7,196 bases of DNA. It comes from Bdellovibrio sp. CG10_big_fil_rev_8_21_14_0_10_47_8 (GTDB taxonomy: Bacteria > Bdellovibrionota > Bdellovibrionia > Bdellovibrionales > Bdellovibrionaceae). The notes beneath the pieces were generated by a model. It saw nothing but the letters and a program-made list of their open reading frames with translations. It ran no database searches and had not been told where the DNA came from. Both the position numbers and the translations under genes were made by a program. The stretch covers positions 1 through 7,196 of the forward strand of contig PEZR01000126.1 in assembly GCA_002773975.1 (NCBI GenBank), in the 5' to 3' direction. Of the stretch, positions 1 to 5,776 are shown piece after piece (position 1 is the first letter of the stretch; every line of letters begins with the position of its first letter).

Positions 1-178
1 TGGTGTTGCTGGTCCGACAGGCGGAACGGAGGAGAAACCGGTGGGGACTGTGTGGTTTGCCATTTGTGGCCCGGATCTTGAATCGACGGAGAGAAAATTT
101 TTCTCTGGAAGTCGGAACGAGATTCAAAAACAAGCAGTCGACTATGCCATTGAGTTTTTGTTAACAGAAATGAATTGA
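1..178 (+). CDS. cinA: CinA-family protein, C-terminal (NMN deamidase/PncC) domain, 5' truncated by window edge
   Basis: Codons read in frame from base 2 to a TGA at 176-178, giving the last 58 residues of a protein that begins outside the window. The first residues, GVAGPTGGTEEKPVGTVWFA, match the hallmark GIAGPGGGTxxKPVGxVxxA of the CinA C-terminal domain. The following F-SGSRNEIQKQAVDYAIEFL matches its usual closing helix. In characterised members this cytoplasmic domain hydrolyses nicotinamide mononucleotide to NaMN and ammonia in pyridine nucleotide salvage. The catalytic Ser/Lys part lies upstream and is not visible, nor is it visible whether an N-terminal MoaB-like domain is present (full CinA) or absent (stand-alone PncC). 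recA starts 100 bp downstream on the same strand; cinA-recA is a common pairing and co-transcription is possible. Confidence 0.88.
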   Translation, partial: GVAGPTGGTEEKPVGTVWFAICGPDLESTERKFFSGSRNEIQKQAVDYAIEFLLTEMN

Positions 179-278
179 ATAAAAAATTGTAAGCAATGAA
201 TTAAGAATTAAAGAATGAACTAACGAAAGAACTAACAAGAGTCCGCAAGGGGATTGCGGAAGAAAGAAGGAATGGATT
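179..278 (+). promoter_or_regulatory. recA leader: AT-rich spacer with direct repeat and pre-SD hairpin
   Basis: This 100-bp A-rich gap separates cinA from recA. It contains the octamer GAACTAAC twice (217-224 and 229-236, 12 bp apart). A perfect 7-bp inverted repeat, TCCGCAA (242-248) and TTGCGGA (254-260) with a 5-nt loop, follows. The Shine-Dalgarno AAGGA (267-271) lies 7 nt before the recA ATG. I see neither an E. coli-type LexA box (CTGT-N8-ACAG) nor the TTAC-N3-GTAA box reported for Bdellovibrio LexA. I could not settle on a convincing -35/-10 pair: TTGTAA at 187-192 has no good -10 partner. The hairpin has no T-run after it, so it is not an intrinsic terminator for cinA. Confidence 0.5.
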
Positions 279-1445
279 ATGGCAAATATTAACGCGGAAA
301 AAGCAAGCAACGAAAAAGCAAAAGCTTTGGATCTGGCTGTCTCTACGATTGAAAAACAATTTGGTAAGGGCTCCATCATGCGTCTAGCTTTGGGCGAAAA
401 TCTTCAAAAAGACGTCGAGACCATCAGCACTGGAGCTTTGAGTTTGGATATCGCTCTGGGTATTGGCGGTTTGCCCAAAGGGCGTATCGTTGAGGTTTTT
501 GGCCCAGAATCTTCGGGTAAAACAACCATCGCTTTGTCGGTGATTGCTCAGGCCCAGAAAAAGGGCGGCGTTGTGGCTTATGTCGATGCCGAACATGCTT
601 TGGATGTGAACTATGCCCGTAAATTGGGTGTGAACACAGAAGACATGTTGATCTCTCAGCCAGACACAGGTGAGCAGGCTTTGGAAATCACTGAAACTTT
701 GGTGCGCTCTGGCGCCATTGACGTGTTGGTGGTGGACTCTGTGGCCGCATTGGTTCCCCGCGCTGAAATTGAGGGCGAAATGGGCGACAGTCACATGGGC
801 TTGCAAGCTCGTTTGATGTCTCAGGCTCTTCGAAAATTGACTGCGGCCATCAATCGTTCACAAACTTTGGTGATCTTCATCAATCAAATTCGTATGAAAA
901 TTGGTGTGATGTTCGGAAATCCAGAGACAACCACTGGTGGAAATGCCTTGAAGTTTTACTCATCAGTTCGTTTGGATGTGCGCCGAGTGGGCGCCATTAA
1001 AAGCGGTGATGAAGTGACTGGAAACAGAACAGCTGTCAAAGTTGTTAAAAACAAAATGGCTCCGCCATTTACAAAAACAGAGTTTGATTTGATGTACGGC
1101 GAAGGCATTTCATTGGAAGGTGATATTTTGGATTTGGCTGTGACAGCCAACATGGTTGAAAAATCTGGCGCCTGGTTCAGCCACAAAGGGGAACGCATGG
1201 GACAGGGGCGAGACCAAGCCAAAGAATTTCTCAGAAATAATCCGGCGATCACCCAAGAATTGCGAAAGCAAATTTTGGCTGCCAAAGGAATTGGTCAATT
1301 GCTGATGACAGGTCCTGAGTCTGTTGAAGAGATGAAAGATGCCGCTGTTGAAAAGTTGGTTGAAACTGCTAAAACAGCGACAAAAGTCACTGCAGCAAAA
1401 ACGAAAGAAGTAGAAGCGGATACAAAGAAAAAAGCAAAACACTAG
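279..1445 (+). CDS. recA: Recombinase RecA
   Basis: A 388-residue RecA, somewhat longer than the roughly 350 typical. It forms ATP-dependent filaments on single-stranded DNA in the cytoplasm, drives strand exchange in recombinational repair, and in most bacteria activates LexA self-cleavage. Visible motifs are Walker A GPESSGKT (75-82), catalytic Glu105 in VDAEHALD, Walker B VLVVDS (149-154), DNA-binding loop L1 (about 163-182), loop L2 with NQIRMKIGVMFGNPETTTGG (202-221), and KVVKNKMAPPF (254-264). The C-terminal domain spans about 275-345. The ATG at 279 is set by AAGGA 7 nt upstream; an ATG at 272 is out of frame. The tail after residue 350 is odd: it is Lys/Ala-rich and net basic over the last 25 residues (8 Lys, 3 acidic), whereas the E. 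coli tail is acidic. cinA precedes it and a strong terminator follows. It appears intact. Confidence 0.98.
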   Translation: MANINAEKASNEKAKALDLAVSTIEKQFGKGSIMRLALGENLQKDVETISTGALSLDIALGIGGLPKGRIVEVFGPESSGKTTIALSVIAQAQKKGGVVAYVDAEHALDVNYARKLGVNTEDMLISQPDTGEQALEITETLVRSGAIDVLVVDSVAALVPRAEIEGEMGDSHMGLQARLMSQALRKLTAAINRSQTLVIFINQIRMKIGVMFGNPETTTGGNALKFYSSVRLDVRRVGAIKSGDEVTGNRTAVKVVKNKMAPPFTKTEFDLMYGEGISLEGDILDLAVTANMVEKSGAWFSHKGERMGQGRDQAKEFLRNNPAITQELRKQILAAKGIGQLLMTGPESVEEMKDAAVEKLVETAKTATKVTAAKTKEVEADTKKKAKH

Positions 1446-1475
1446 GATTCATTTTAAGCATTGATCTTAGAATCT

Positions 1476-1510
1476 ATAAAGGCCAAGCCCTGATCGGACT
1501 TGGCCTTTAT
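1476..1510. terminator. Strong hairpin terminator, probably bidirectional between convergent genes
   Basis: A perfect 12-bp inverted repeat, ATAAAGGCCAAG (1476-1487) and CTTGGCCTTTAT (1499-1510), encloses an 11-nt loop. It starts 31 bp after the recA stop. On the + strand a T-rich stretch (TTTATTTTATCTATTT) follows, as in rho-independent terminators. Because the stem begins and ends in A/T, the - strand read also ends in CTTTAT, so it may terminate the convergent operon whose last stop is at 1548. The - strand side has a weaker T-tract. Confidence 0.88.
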
Positions 1511-1547
1511 TTTATCTATTTGAGTTTGGTGACTTTTCCAGAGACTG

Positions 1548-1955
1548 TCAGGCCTCGATGGAAAGACGTCCAGTTGGTTCAGGAGCCTGGTCTTCGTACT
1601 GCTCGATGGCTTGTTCCATGGGTGGAACTCGGTCAGCAATATCCATTTCCCGAGCGCTCACTTCTTCGCTGACGGGAATTTCTTTTTCAACCGGTTTTAC
1701 TCGAGTATTGAAAAAGTCGCGATTGATCTTTTCGACCATTTTCGCCTGAGCTGCGTCTTTGGGATTTCTTCCCATCATTGTATCTTTAGCAGCTAACTCT
1801 TTCGCATTTTGACTGAGAGTAAATCGATCCCCGATGGTTGTAATTCCAGCTCGTTTTCCGAGTGTCGGTGCGCCAGGCCTTGCGGGTGGCGAATCTGAGG
1901 TGTCCACCGAAGTGACTCGGGGACTGGCCGGAAGGATGCTACTTAGTTTATCCAA
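1548..1955 (-). CDS. Small hypothetical protein, Pro/charge-rich, with a D-R-x-x-LS-x-x-AKEL motif
   Basis: I do not recognise this 135-residue protein. The start is TTG at 1955-1953, chosen because a perfect GGAGGT (1966-1961) sits 6 nt upstream and no better in-frame start exists. It has no signal peptide, no membrane segment and no cysteine. The first 40 residues are rich in Pro, Ser, Arg and Gly and look disordered. Residues about 43-55 (DRFTLSQNAKELA) resemble the D-x-V-x-LS-x-x-A pattern in FlgM-like and other small regulatory proteins, but the FlgM sigma-28-binding C-terminus is not evident. Residues about 65-90 could form a helix (AQAKMVEKINRDFF), and the C-terminus is acidic. It is the last gene of the - strand secretin/ATPase operon, 90 bp after the ATPase, with the shared terminator 37 bp downstream. 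It could be an accessory or cytoplasmic partner of that system. It is real with good confidence; its function is unknown. Confidence 0.75.
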   Translation of the reverse strand: MDKLSSILPASPRVTSVDTSDSPPARPGAPTLGKRAGITTIGDRFTLSQNAKELAAKDTMMGRNPKDAAQAKMVEKINRDFFNTRVKPVEKEIPVSEEVSAREMDIADRVPPMEQAIEQYEDQAPEPTGRLSIEA

Positions 1956-1960
1956 AACAC

Positions 1961-1966
1961 ACCTCC
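1961..1966 (-). promoter_or_regulatory. Shine-Dalgarno GGAGGT fixing a TTG start
   Basis: On the - strand GGAGGT lies 6 nt before TTG (1955-1953), which supports that rare start codon for the small hypothetical gene. The SD is framed by a 5-bp inverted repeat (CACAC at 1958-1962 and GTGTG at 1969-1973), so part of it could sit in a small hairpin. An ATG at 1968-1966 overlaps the SD but opens only a 6-codon frame ending in TAA. Confidence 0.7.
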
Positions 1967-2045
1967 ATGTGTGGTAGTGAGATCGTCCTGATCTCTCCCT
2001 TTCTTTTCGGCGTAATCTGTATCAACTTGAGAAAGATCCGTAAAA

Positions 2046-3167
2046 TTAGACCAAGGACCGGTCTTCAAACAGGGGCTCCAGCAAAATTCCATTTTCTTCG
2101 ACTGCGCAAAGCTGATGTAGAGATTTGAGTTTTCGATTTCCACTGGGATCTCGGCCGACAACAACAAGTCCTTGGACTCCGAAAAAGATCAAACGACGAA
2201 TGGTCGTAAGACTCCAGAAAGGGGCGCCGAGCTGGACCAGCATTTCCAGTCTCAAGAGGGCTTGATGAGCAGAACAAGCATGCAAAGTGCCAAAGCTGCC
2301 CTGATGTCCAGTGGATAAAGCCAGCAAGAGATCTTTGGCTTCGGCTCCACGGACCTCGCCCACGACCAGGCGGTCCGGCCGCATGCGCAGGGATTGCCGA
2401 ACCAGTTCGGTGAGATCAATCGGAGGGAGGAGGCTGTGCCCATCGGCACGAGTGAGCAGTCGAGTGCTGGCCGCATTGGGGACATGGACCTCTGCGGTGT
2501 CTTCCAAAATCACGACCCGTTCGTTGGGACGGAGCTGCTGAAGGCAAGAGTTCAGGACAGAGGTTTTCCCGGAGCCTGTTTCTCCGACCACCAGAAAACT
2601 TTTCTTTCCATGAATCCAGGTTTGTAATATTTCAAAAGCAGCCTCGGGGGCCCATCCAGATGCCAGAAGTTTGGCAAAGCTCCAGGGATTGGCACTTTGC
2701 CGGCGAAAGGTCATTTGGGGACAAGACTTTGTCACTTCGGCGGTGATCAGATGGACCCGGAAATTTAAAAATTTTCCATCAGCAAAGGGCTTTTCGACAC
2801 TGGCCTGGAGCTTTGCTTCTTCGCAGATGCGGTTGATCAAATTCTGGAAGGTCAGATCTCCGACAAAGCTGTCCGAGTGCTTGTGCAAGTAACCAGCCTT
2901 CTCGTACCAAATTTCATCTTTAGAGATCAACAAAACCTCGGTAATCTCTTCGTCCTGGAAAAGTTGAGTCAGCGGACCAAGTCCTTTGAACTCTTGGTGC
3001 AGCCGATTCTTCAGATCAGATTCAGTGTCCAAGGTTTCCCGCTCGATAATTTGTGAAATGCGAACCGAGCTCTGTGTCTTTGACTCCAGACTTTGAAAGC
3101 CAATCTCGTCGATAGGGAGCGTCTGGATCTCCTTCTGAATCTTCAGCGCCTTTTCGAGAAATGTCAT
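2046..3167 (-). CDS. CpaF/TadA-family type II/IV secretion ATPase
   Basis: A 373-residue cytoplasmic hexameric ATPase of the VirB11/GspE/CpaF superfamily, which powers pilus assembly or secretion. The N-terminal domain (about 1-165) includes the typical GLGPL (62-66), the CpaF-like EITEVLLISKDEIWYEKAGY (74-93) and FADGKFLNFRV (128-138). The motor domain carries Walker A GETGSGKT (195-202), an Asp box VVILEDTAEV (218-227), RMRPDRLVVGEVRG with Walker B (261-274) and a His box GHQGSFGTLHA (287-297). All key residues look intact. It is shorter than most CpaF proteins (roughly 400-500), mainly at the N-terminus. The ATG at 3167 overlaps the secretin stop (ATGA, 3167-3164) and has GGAGG at 3179-3175 with a 7-nt spacer, implying translational coupling. 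No TadB/TadC platform gene follows. VirB11-type use is possible, but the secretin partner points to Tad/CpaF. Family assignment is firm; the transported substrate is unknown. Confidence 0.93.
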   Translation of the reverse strand: MTFLEKALKIQKEIQTLPIDEIGFQSLESKTQSSVRISQIIERETLDTESDLKNRLHQEFKGLGPLTQLFQDEEITEVLLISKDEIWYEKAGYLHKHSDSFVGDLTFQNLINRICEEAKLQASVEKPFADGKFLNFRVHLITAEVTKSCPQMTFRRQSANPWSFAKLLASGWAPEAAFEILQTWIHGKKSFLVVGETGSGKTSVLNSCLQQLRPNERVVILEDTAEVHVPNAASTRLLTRADGHSLLPPIDLTELVRQSLRMRPDRLVVGEVRGAEAKDLLLALSTGHQGSFGTLHACSAHQALLRLEMLVQLGAPFWSLTTIRRLIFFGVQGLVVVGRDPSGNRKLKSLHQLCAVEENGILLEPLFEDRSLV

Positions 3168-4423
3168 TGTCTTGCCTCCAACGTTCCAGGCGAGAGCACC
3201 TCTGGTTTGACAAAAATCACGAGCTCGGTTCGATTCTCACGAAATTCTTTGCTTGAAAACAGAGGCCCCAGAATTGGAATTCGGCTGAGCCCCGGTAGCC
3301 CCTGACTGGCTTGGCTTTGCTCGTTTTTAATCAACCCTGAAAGCGCGATCAGTCGAGACTCTGAAAGATCAAAATGACTTTGAACTCGATTGGTCAGAAG
3401 CCCTGGAAGTCCGTCAAATTTGGAGCTGTCGTCAAGGGTGCTTACCTCCGTTTCGATGGAGATACTCATCTTTCCAGAGAAGTCAGCGATGGGTTTGACC
3501 TTGAGAATAATTCCATATCTTTTCCAGATCACGTCTTGCATTTTTGAGTTGATGATTTTAATTGGAAATTCTCCGCCGGCAATAAATTGGGCCTCTTTGC
3601 CACTCAGGCAAATCAAGTTGGGACTGGCCAAGATTTTCCCCAAGCCCTCTTGTTCCAGCAGATGAAGATTAAAAGCCGGATTTTCAATCGCTTGACTGTG
3701 GGGCAACACTTGCGCTGAATAGGTTGAGGGCCACTCAACGCCGTACTTTATAAAACCATTTCTTTTAACTTCGGCAACCGTGATTTGAAGGCGAACCAGT
3801 GGTGAGAGCTCAATGCCTGCCGAGTTTTTTAAGACTTCAATTCCAAAATTTCTCAAAAGGCGAGTCACTTGTTTGGAATGTAGCCCTTTTTCACTCACCA
3901 AACTTTGAATTCGATCGCCGAAGATCAATTTCTGTGGAGGAAGCCCCTGGCTTTGAAATAGGTCATCCAGATGCTTTTGGATTTCCAATTGCAGAGACGG
4001 CCGCATGCTGACCTCTAACAGATAGTCACAACTGATGTCTCGACACTGTCGATACAGTGTCAGAAGATCTTGCCACATCAATAGATGCCCCCGTACCAGG
4101 ACATTTCCCTTGGAGGTTTTTATTTGGAGACCAAGGGTGTTTTTCATGACTGAGGACAGAGTCCGAAGTGCCCGTTCTTGGTCCAAAGACAAAACATGAA
4201 CATCAATCTCATCTTGATCGAGCTTTAAAAGGGTTGTTCCAGACTTGACAGCTTTGATCACTGGGACAGATTTGGATTCCTTGATCTGTAAAATTTTCGA
4301 CTTTTCCACCCAGATTTTTTGGGCTCTGTGCAGGGTTTTGGTTTCACCGAGTTTGAGTGTCAGGTCTCGAGCCTTTGCGCCGATTGGGAACAGAAGCAAT
4401 GTCAGATAGAACAAAATTTTCAC
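3164..4423 (-). CDS. CpaC/RcpA-like outer-membrane secretin
   Basis: A 419-residue secretin, expected to form a multimeric outer-membrane gate for a Tad-type pilus or type II-like secretion system. The start is GTG at 4423-4421: GGGAGG lies 5 nt upstream and it begins directly with a signal peptide (MKILFYLTLLLFPIGAKA, likely cut after Ala18). An upstream in-frame ATG at 4456 would add 11 polar residues and has no good SD. There is no lipobox. Residues about 19-78 fit the pilus-assembly/secretin N-terminal domain (LTLKLGET...), and about 83-205 form a periplasmic BON/N1-like region. The secretin domain (about 207-413) has RLQITVAEVKRNGFIKYGVEW, ILASPNLICLSGKEAQFIAGGE (residues 264-285), and GLPGLSRIPILGPLF followed by RTELVIFVKPEVL. 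It is compact for the family. It overlaps the ATPase gene by 4 bp; the receiver-kinase gene ends 117 bp upstream on the same strand. Confidence 0.92.
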   Translation of the reverse strand: MKILFYLTLLLFPIGAKARDLTLKLGETKTLHRAQKIWVEKSKILQIKESKSVPVIKAVKSGTTLLKLDQDEIDVHVLSLDQERALRTLSSVMKNTLGLQIKTSKGNVLVRGHLLMWQDLLTLYRQCRDISCDYLLEVSMRPSLQLEIQKHLDDLFQSQGLPPQKLIFGDRIQSLVSEKGLHSKQVTRLLRNFGIEVLKNSAGIELSPLVRLQITVAEVKRNGFIKYGVEWPSTYSAQVLPHSQAIENPAFNLHLLEQEGLGKILASPNLICLSGKEAQFIAGGEFPIKIINSKMQDVIWKRYGIILKVKPIADFSGKMSISIETEVSTLDDSSKFDGLPGLLTNRVQSHFDLSESRLIALSGLIKNEQSQASQGLPGLSRIPILGPLFSSKEFRENRTELVIFVKPEVLSPGTLEARQ

Positions 4424-4428
4424 GTAGG

Positions 4429-4434
4429 CCTCCC
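4429..4434 (-). promoter_or_regulatory. Shine-Dalgarno GGGAGG that decides the secretin start
   Basis: Read on the - strand, GGGAGG ends 5 nt before GTG (4423-4421). That start places a clean lysine-plus-hydrophobic signal peptide at the N-terminus. The longer frame from ATG 4456 contains this SD inside its coding sequence and lacks its own, so the GTG is preferred. Confidence 0.75.
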
Positions 4435-4502
4435 GGATGAGACAATGGCCCTGCAATTTTTGTCACGGGGGATTCAATGCGAGACCAGAGGCGAAGGACG
4501 GT

Positions 4503-4526
4503 GATTGGACATCGTTAAATCCAATC
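4503..4526. promoter_or_regulatory. Inverted repeat with CGTTAA/TCCAAT element upstream of the secretin operon
   Basis: GATTGGA (4503-4509) and TCCAATC (4520-4526) form a perfect 7-bp inverted repeat around a 10-nt centre. The right part (4513-4525) reads CGTTAA-A-TCCAAT and is nearly repeated in the other intergenic gap at 5716-5729. It lies between the kinase stop (4541) and the secretin start (4423), about 90 bp before the latter. No T-run follows on the - strand, so it is a poor intrinsic terminator; an operator is more plausible. I see no convincing -35/-10 in this 117-bp gap, so the secretin may instead be read from the kinase transcript. Confidence 0.35.
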
Positions 4527-4540
4527 CGGACAGTTGATGT

Positions 4541-5647
4541 CTAGAGACAAGAGAGCTCAAATGAAACCTGAACTCCACCCGAGACATTTTCAATCTGAAG
4601 GCTGCTTCCATGGGCCTTTAAAATGGACTGACAAACGGTAAGGCCCAGCCCCATGCCGACAGAATGATTCATCACGTCTTCATCAATATAGAAAGGGCGA
4701 AGAATTTTATTGATGACCTGGGGGGAGATCGATGAACCCTGATTGTGAACCAGAATTTTGATTCGGTGAGGAGCCAGAAGAGCCGAGGACAATAAAATTT
4801 CAGAGTTATTGATGCCAAACTTCGCGGCATTGTGAATCAATTTTTGAAGAACAAGAGAAAGAAGCCCTGGATCCGCAACGACTCTTTGATCCAAAAGCTG
4901 ACGGGTCAATTTTTGATCTTTGACTTTGATGACTTGCTCCACTTCGATCGGCAGTCTGGGGTCTAAGCTTTGCAGATCGACGGGAATCATATTGGCTTTC
5001 AATGTGTTCGTTTCAGAACCGACGACCAGAAGCACATCATCAATCAGAGATTTTAATCGCAACGAGCTTTTATAAATTCGACTCAGGCAGGTCTCTTGTT
5101 CCTCGGTCAACCGAGTTTCTTTCATGAGTTCAGAAAAGCTCAGGATTGAAGTCAGTGGTGTTTTTAACTCGTGATTGATCAAAATCATAAATTGATTCTT
5201 TGCTTGATCTAGGGATTGTAAATCTCGGTGGGCGATCTCAAGGGATTTATTTTTTTCTTTGAGTTCTTCAAAAAGTAGAAATTTTTCGACTGCATGGTCC
5301 ACCGTATTTTGCAGGTCCACTGGGTCCCAGGGTTTTGTAAGGTATCGGTAGATCTGTCCGTTGTTCACGGCAGAAATCACGGACTCGATATCCGTATAAC
5401 CAGTGAGAAGAATTCGAACCGTTTCAGGGCGTTTTAGAACGGTCGCGGCCAAAAGTTCAACGCCCGTCATTTCTGGCATTCTTTGATCGGTGATGATCAG
5501 TGCGATTGGATCTGGATGATGGTCTAGGATCTCGAGAGCCTGCTTTCCGGAGGTGGACTTTAGGACAGTGTACTTGTGGCGAAAGAGCCGCTCCAAGGCC
5601 TGTACATTGTCTATTTCGTCGTCCACACAAAGAATCGTCTGTTTCAT
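4541..5647 (-). CDS. Soluble receiver-histidine kinase (REC-HisKA-HATPase)
   Basis: A 368-residue cytoplasmic signalling protein with no membrane segment. Residues 1-120 are a receiver domain: acidic pair D9-D10, phospho-acceptor D54 in ITDQRMPEM, T82 in LLTGYTD, K105 in YRYLTKPWD. The NNGQIYRYLTKPW style is typical of RpfG-like receivers. A charged, probably coiled-coil linker (about 120-150) leads to HisKA with phospho-accepting H159 in NHELKTPL. The HATPase domain (about 250-368) has N-box N273 (IHNAAKF), an F-box-like RPFY (317-320) and G2 GMGLGL (331-336). The G1 box reads VHNQGSSI, with Asn302 where a conserved Asp usually contacts adenine, so ATP binding may be altered. The ATG at 5647 has only a poorly placed AGG; a near-leaderless transcript is possible. 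The partner sensor and output are unknown. It lies upstream of the secretin/ATPase genes on the same strand and is divergent to the Gly/Met-rich exported protein, so it may control either. Confidence 0.93.
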   Translation of the reverse strand: MKQTILCVDDEIDNVQALERLFRHKYTVLKSTSGKQALEILDHHPDPIALIITDQRMPEMTGVELLAATVLKRPETVRILLTGYTDIESVISAVNNGQIYRYLTKPWDPVDLQNTVDHAVEKFLLFEELKEKNKSLEIAHRDLQSLDQAKNQFMILINHELKTPLTSILSFSELMKETRLTEEQETCLSRIYKSSLRLKSLIDDVLLVVGSETNTLKANMIPVDLQSLDPRLPIEVEQVIKVKDQKLTRQLLDQRVVADPGLLSLVLQKLIHNAAKFGINNSEILLSSALLAPHRIKILVHNQGSSISPQVINKILRPFYIDEDVMNHSVGMGLGLTVCQSILKAHGSSLQIENVSGGVQVSFELSCL

Positions 5648-5657
5648 CCTGTCAATT

Positions 5658-5686
5658 AGTGTATGATTGAGATGTGGACCTGTCCA
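5658..5686 (-). promoter_or_regulatory. Candidate sigma-70-type promoter of the receiver-kinase gene
   Basis: On the - strand TGGACA (5686-5681; 5 of 6 to TTGACA) is followed after exactly 17 nt by TACACT (5663-5658; 4 of 6 to TATAAT). Transcription would start near 5651, only a few bases before the ATG at 5647, giving an almost leaderless mRNA. This agrees with the lack of a well-spaced SD. The -35 lies within a 12-bp near-palindrome, TGGAC-CT-GTCCA (5675-5686), which could be an operator. This is inference from consensus matching only. Confidence 0.35.
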
Positions 5687-5715
5687 AGATTTCTTAGGCT
5701 GGGCCAGTATTTAGA

Positions 5716-5729
5716 CGTTAAGGTCCAAT
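5716..5729. promoter_or_regulatory. Second copy of the CGTTAA-N(1-2)-TCCAAT element, in the divergent promoter gap
   Basis: CGTTAA-GG-TCCAAT at 5716-5729 matches CGTTAA-A-TCCAAT at 4513-4525 in all 12 half-site bases, with one extra spacer base. It lies about 30 bp upstream of the candidate kinase -35 and 47 bp before the ATG of the divergent exported protein, so it could act on both genes. I see no convincing + strand -35/-10 for the exported protein; the rest of the gap (5648-5776) shows nothing else recognisable. Confidence 0.3.
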
Positions 5730-5776
5730 GATTTTATGTCGATCAGGATGATGGAATAGTGTTTGAGGAGTAAACA

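Noticed and set aside
179..278. LexA operator upstream of recA
   Set aside because: Neither CTGT-N8-ACAG nor TTAC-N3-GTAA is present; GTAA at 189-192 has no matching TTAC.
384..806. 140-codon open frame on the - strand opposite recA
   Set aside because: It lies wholly antisense to a highly conserved gene, has no recognisable domain, and its His/Gln-rich composition is what recA codons give in that frame.
956..1442. Two further - strand open frames opposite the 3' half of recA
   Set aside because: Phe/Cys/Ser-rich shadow translations of recA with no SD or domain.
1943..2167. 74-codon - strand frame overlapping the end of the ATPase and the gap after it
   Set aside because: Its first two thirds are the ATPase gene in another frame; no SD and no family resemblance. 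The ATPase ends naturally, so I see no frameshift.
4424..4456. Upstream ATG for the secretin at 4456
   Set aside because: It would put 11 polar residues before the signal peptide and has no SD, whereas GTG 4423 has GGGAGG 5 nt upstream.
4503..4526. Intrinsic terminator after the kinase gene
   Set aside because: The 7-bp stem is AT-rich with a 10-nt loop and no T-run follows on the - strand.
4424..4540. Sigma-54 or sigma-70 promoter immediately before the secretin
   Set aside because: No GG-N10-GC pair, and TTGAAT or GTGACA candidates have no acceptable -10 at 16-18 nt.
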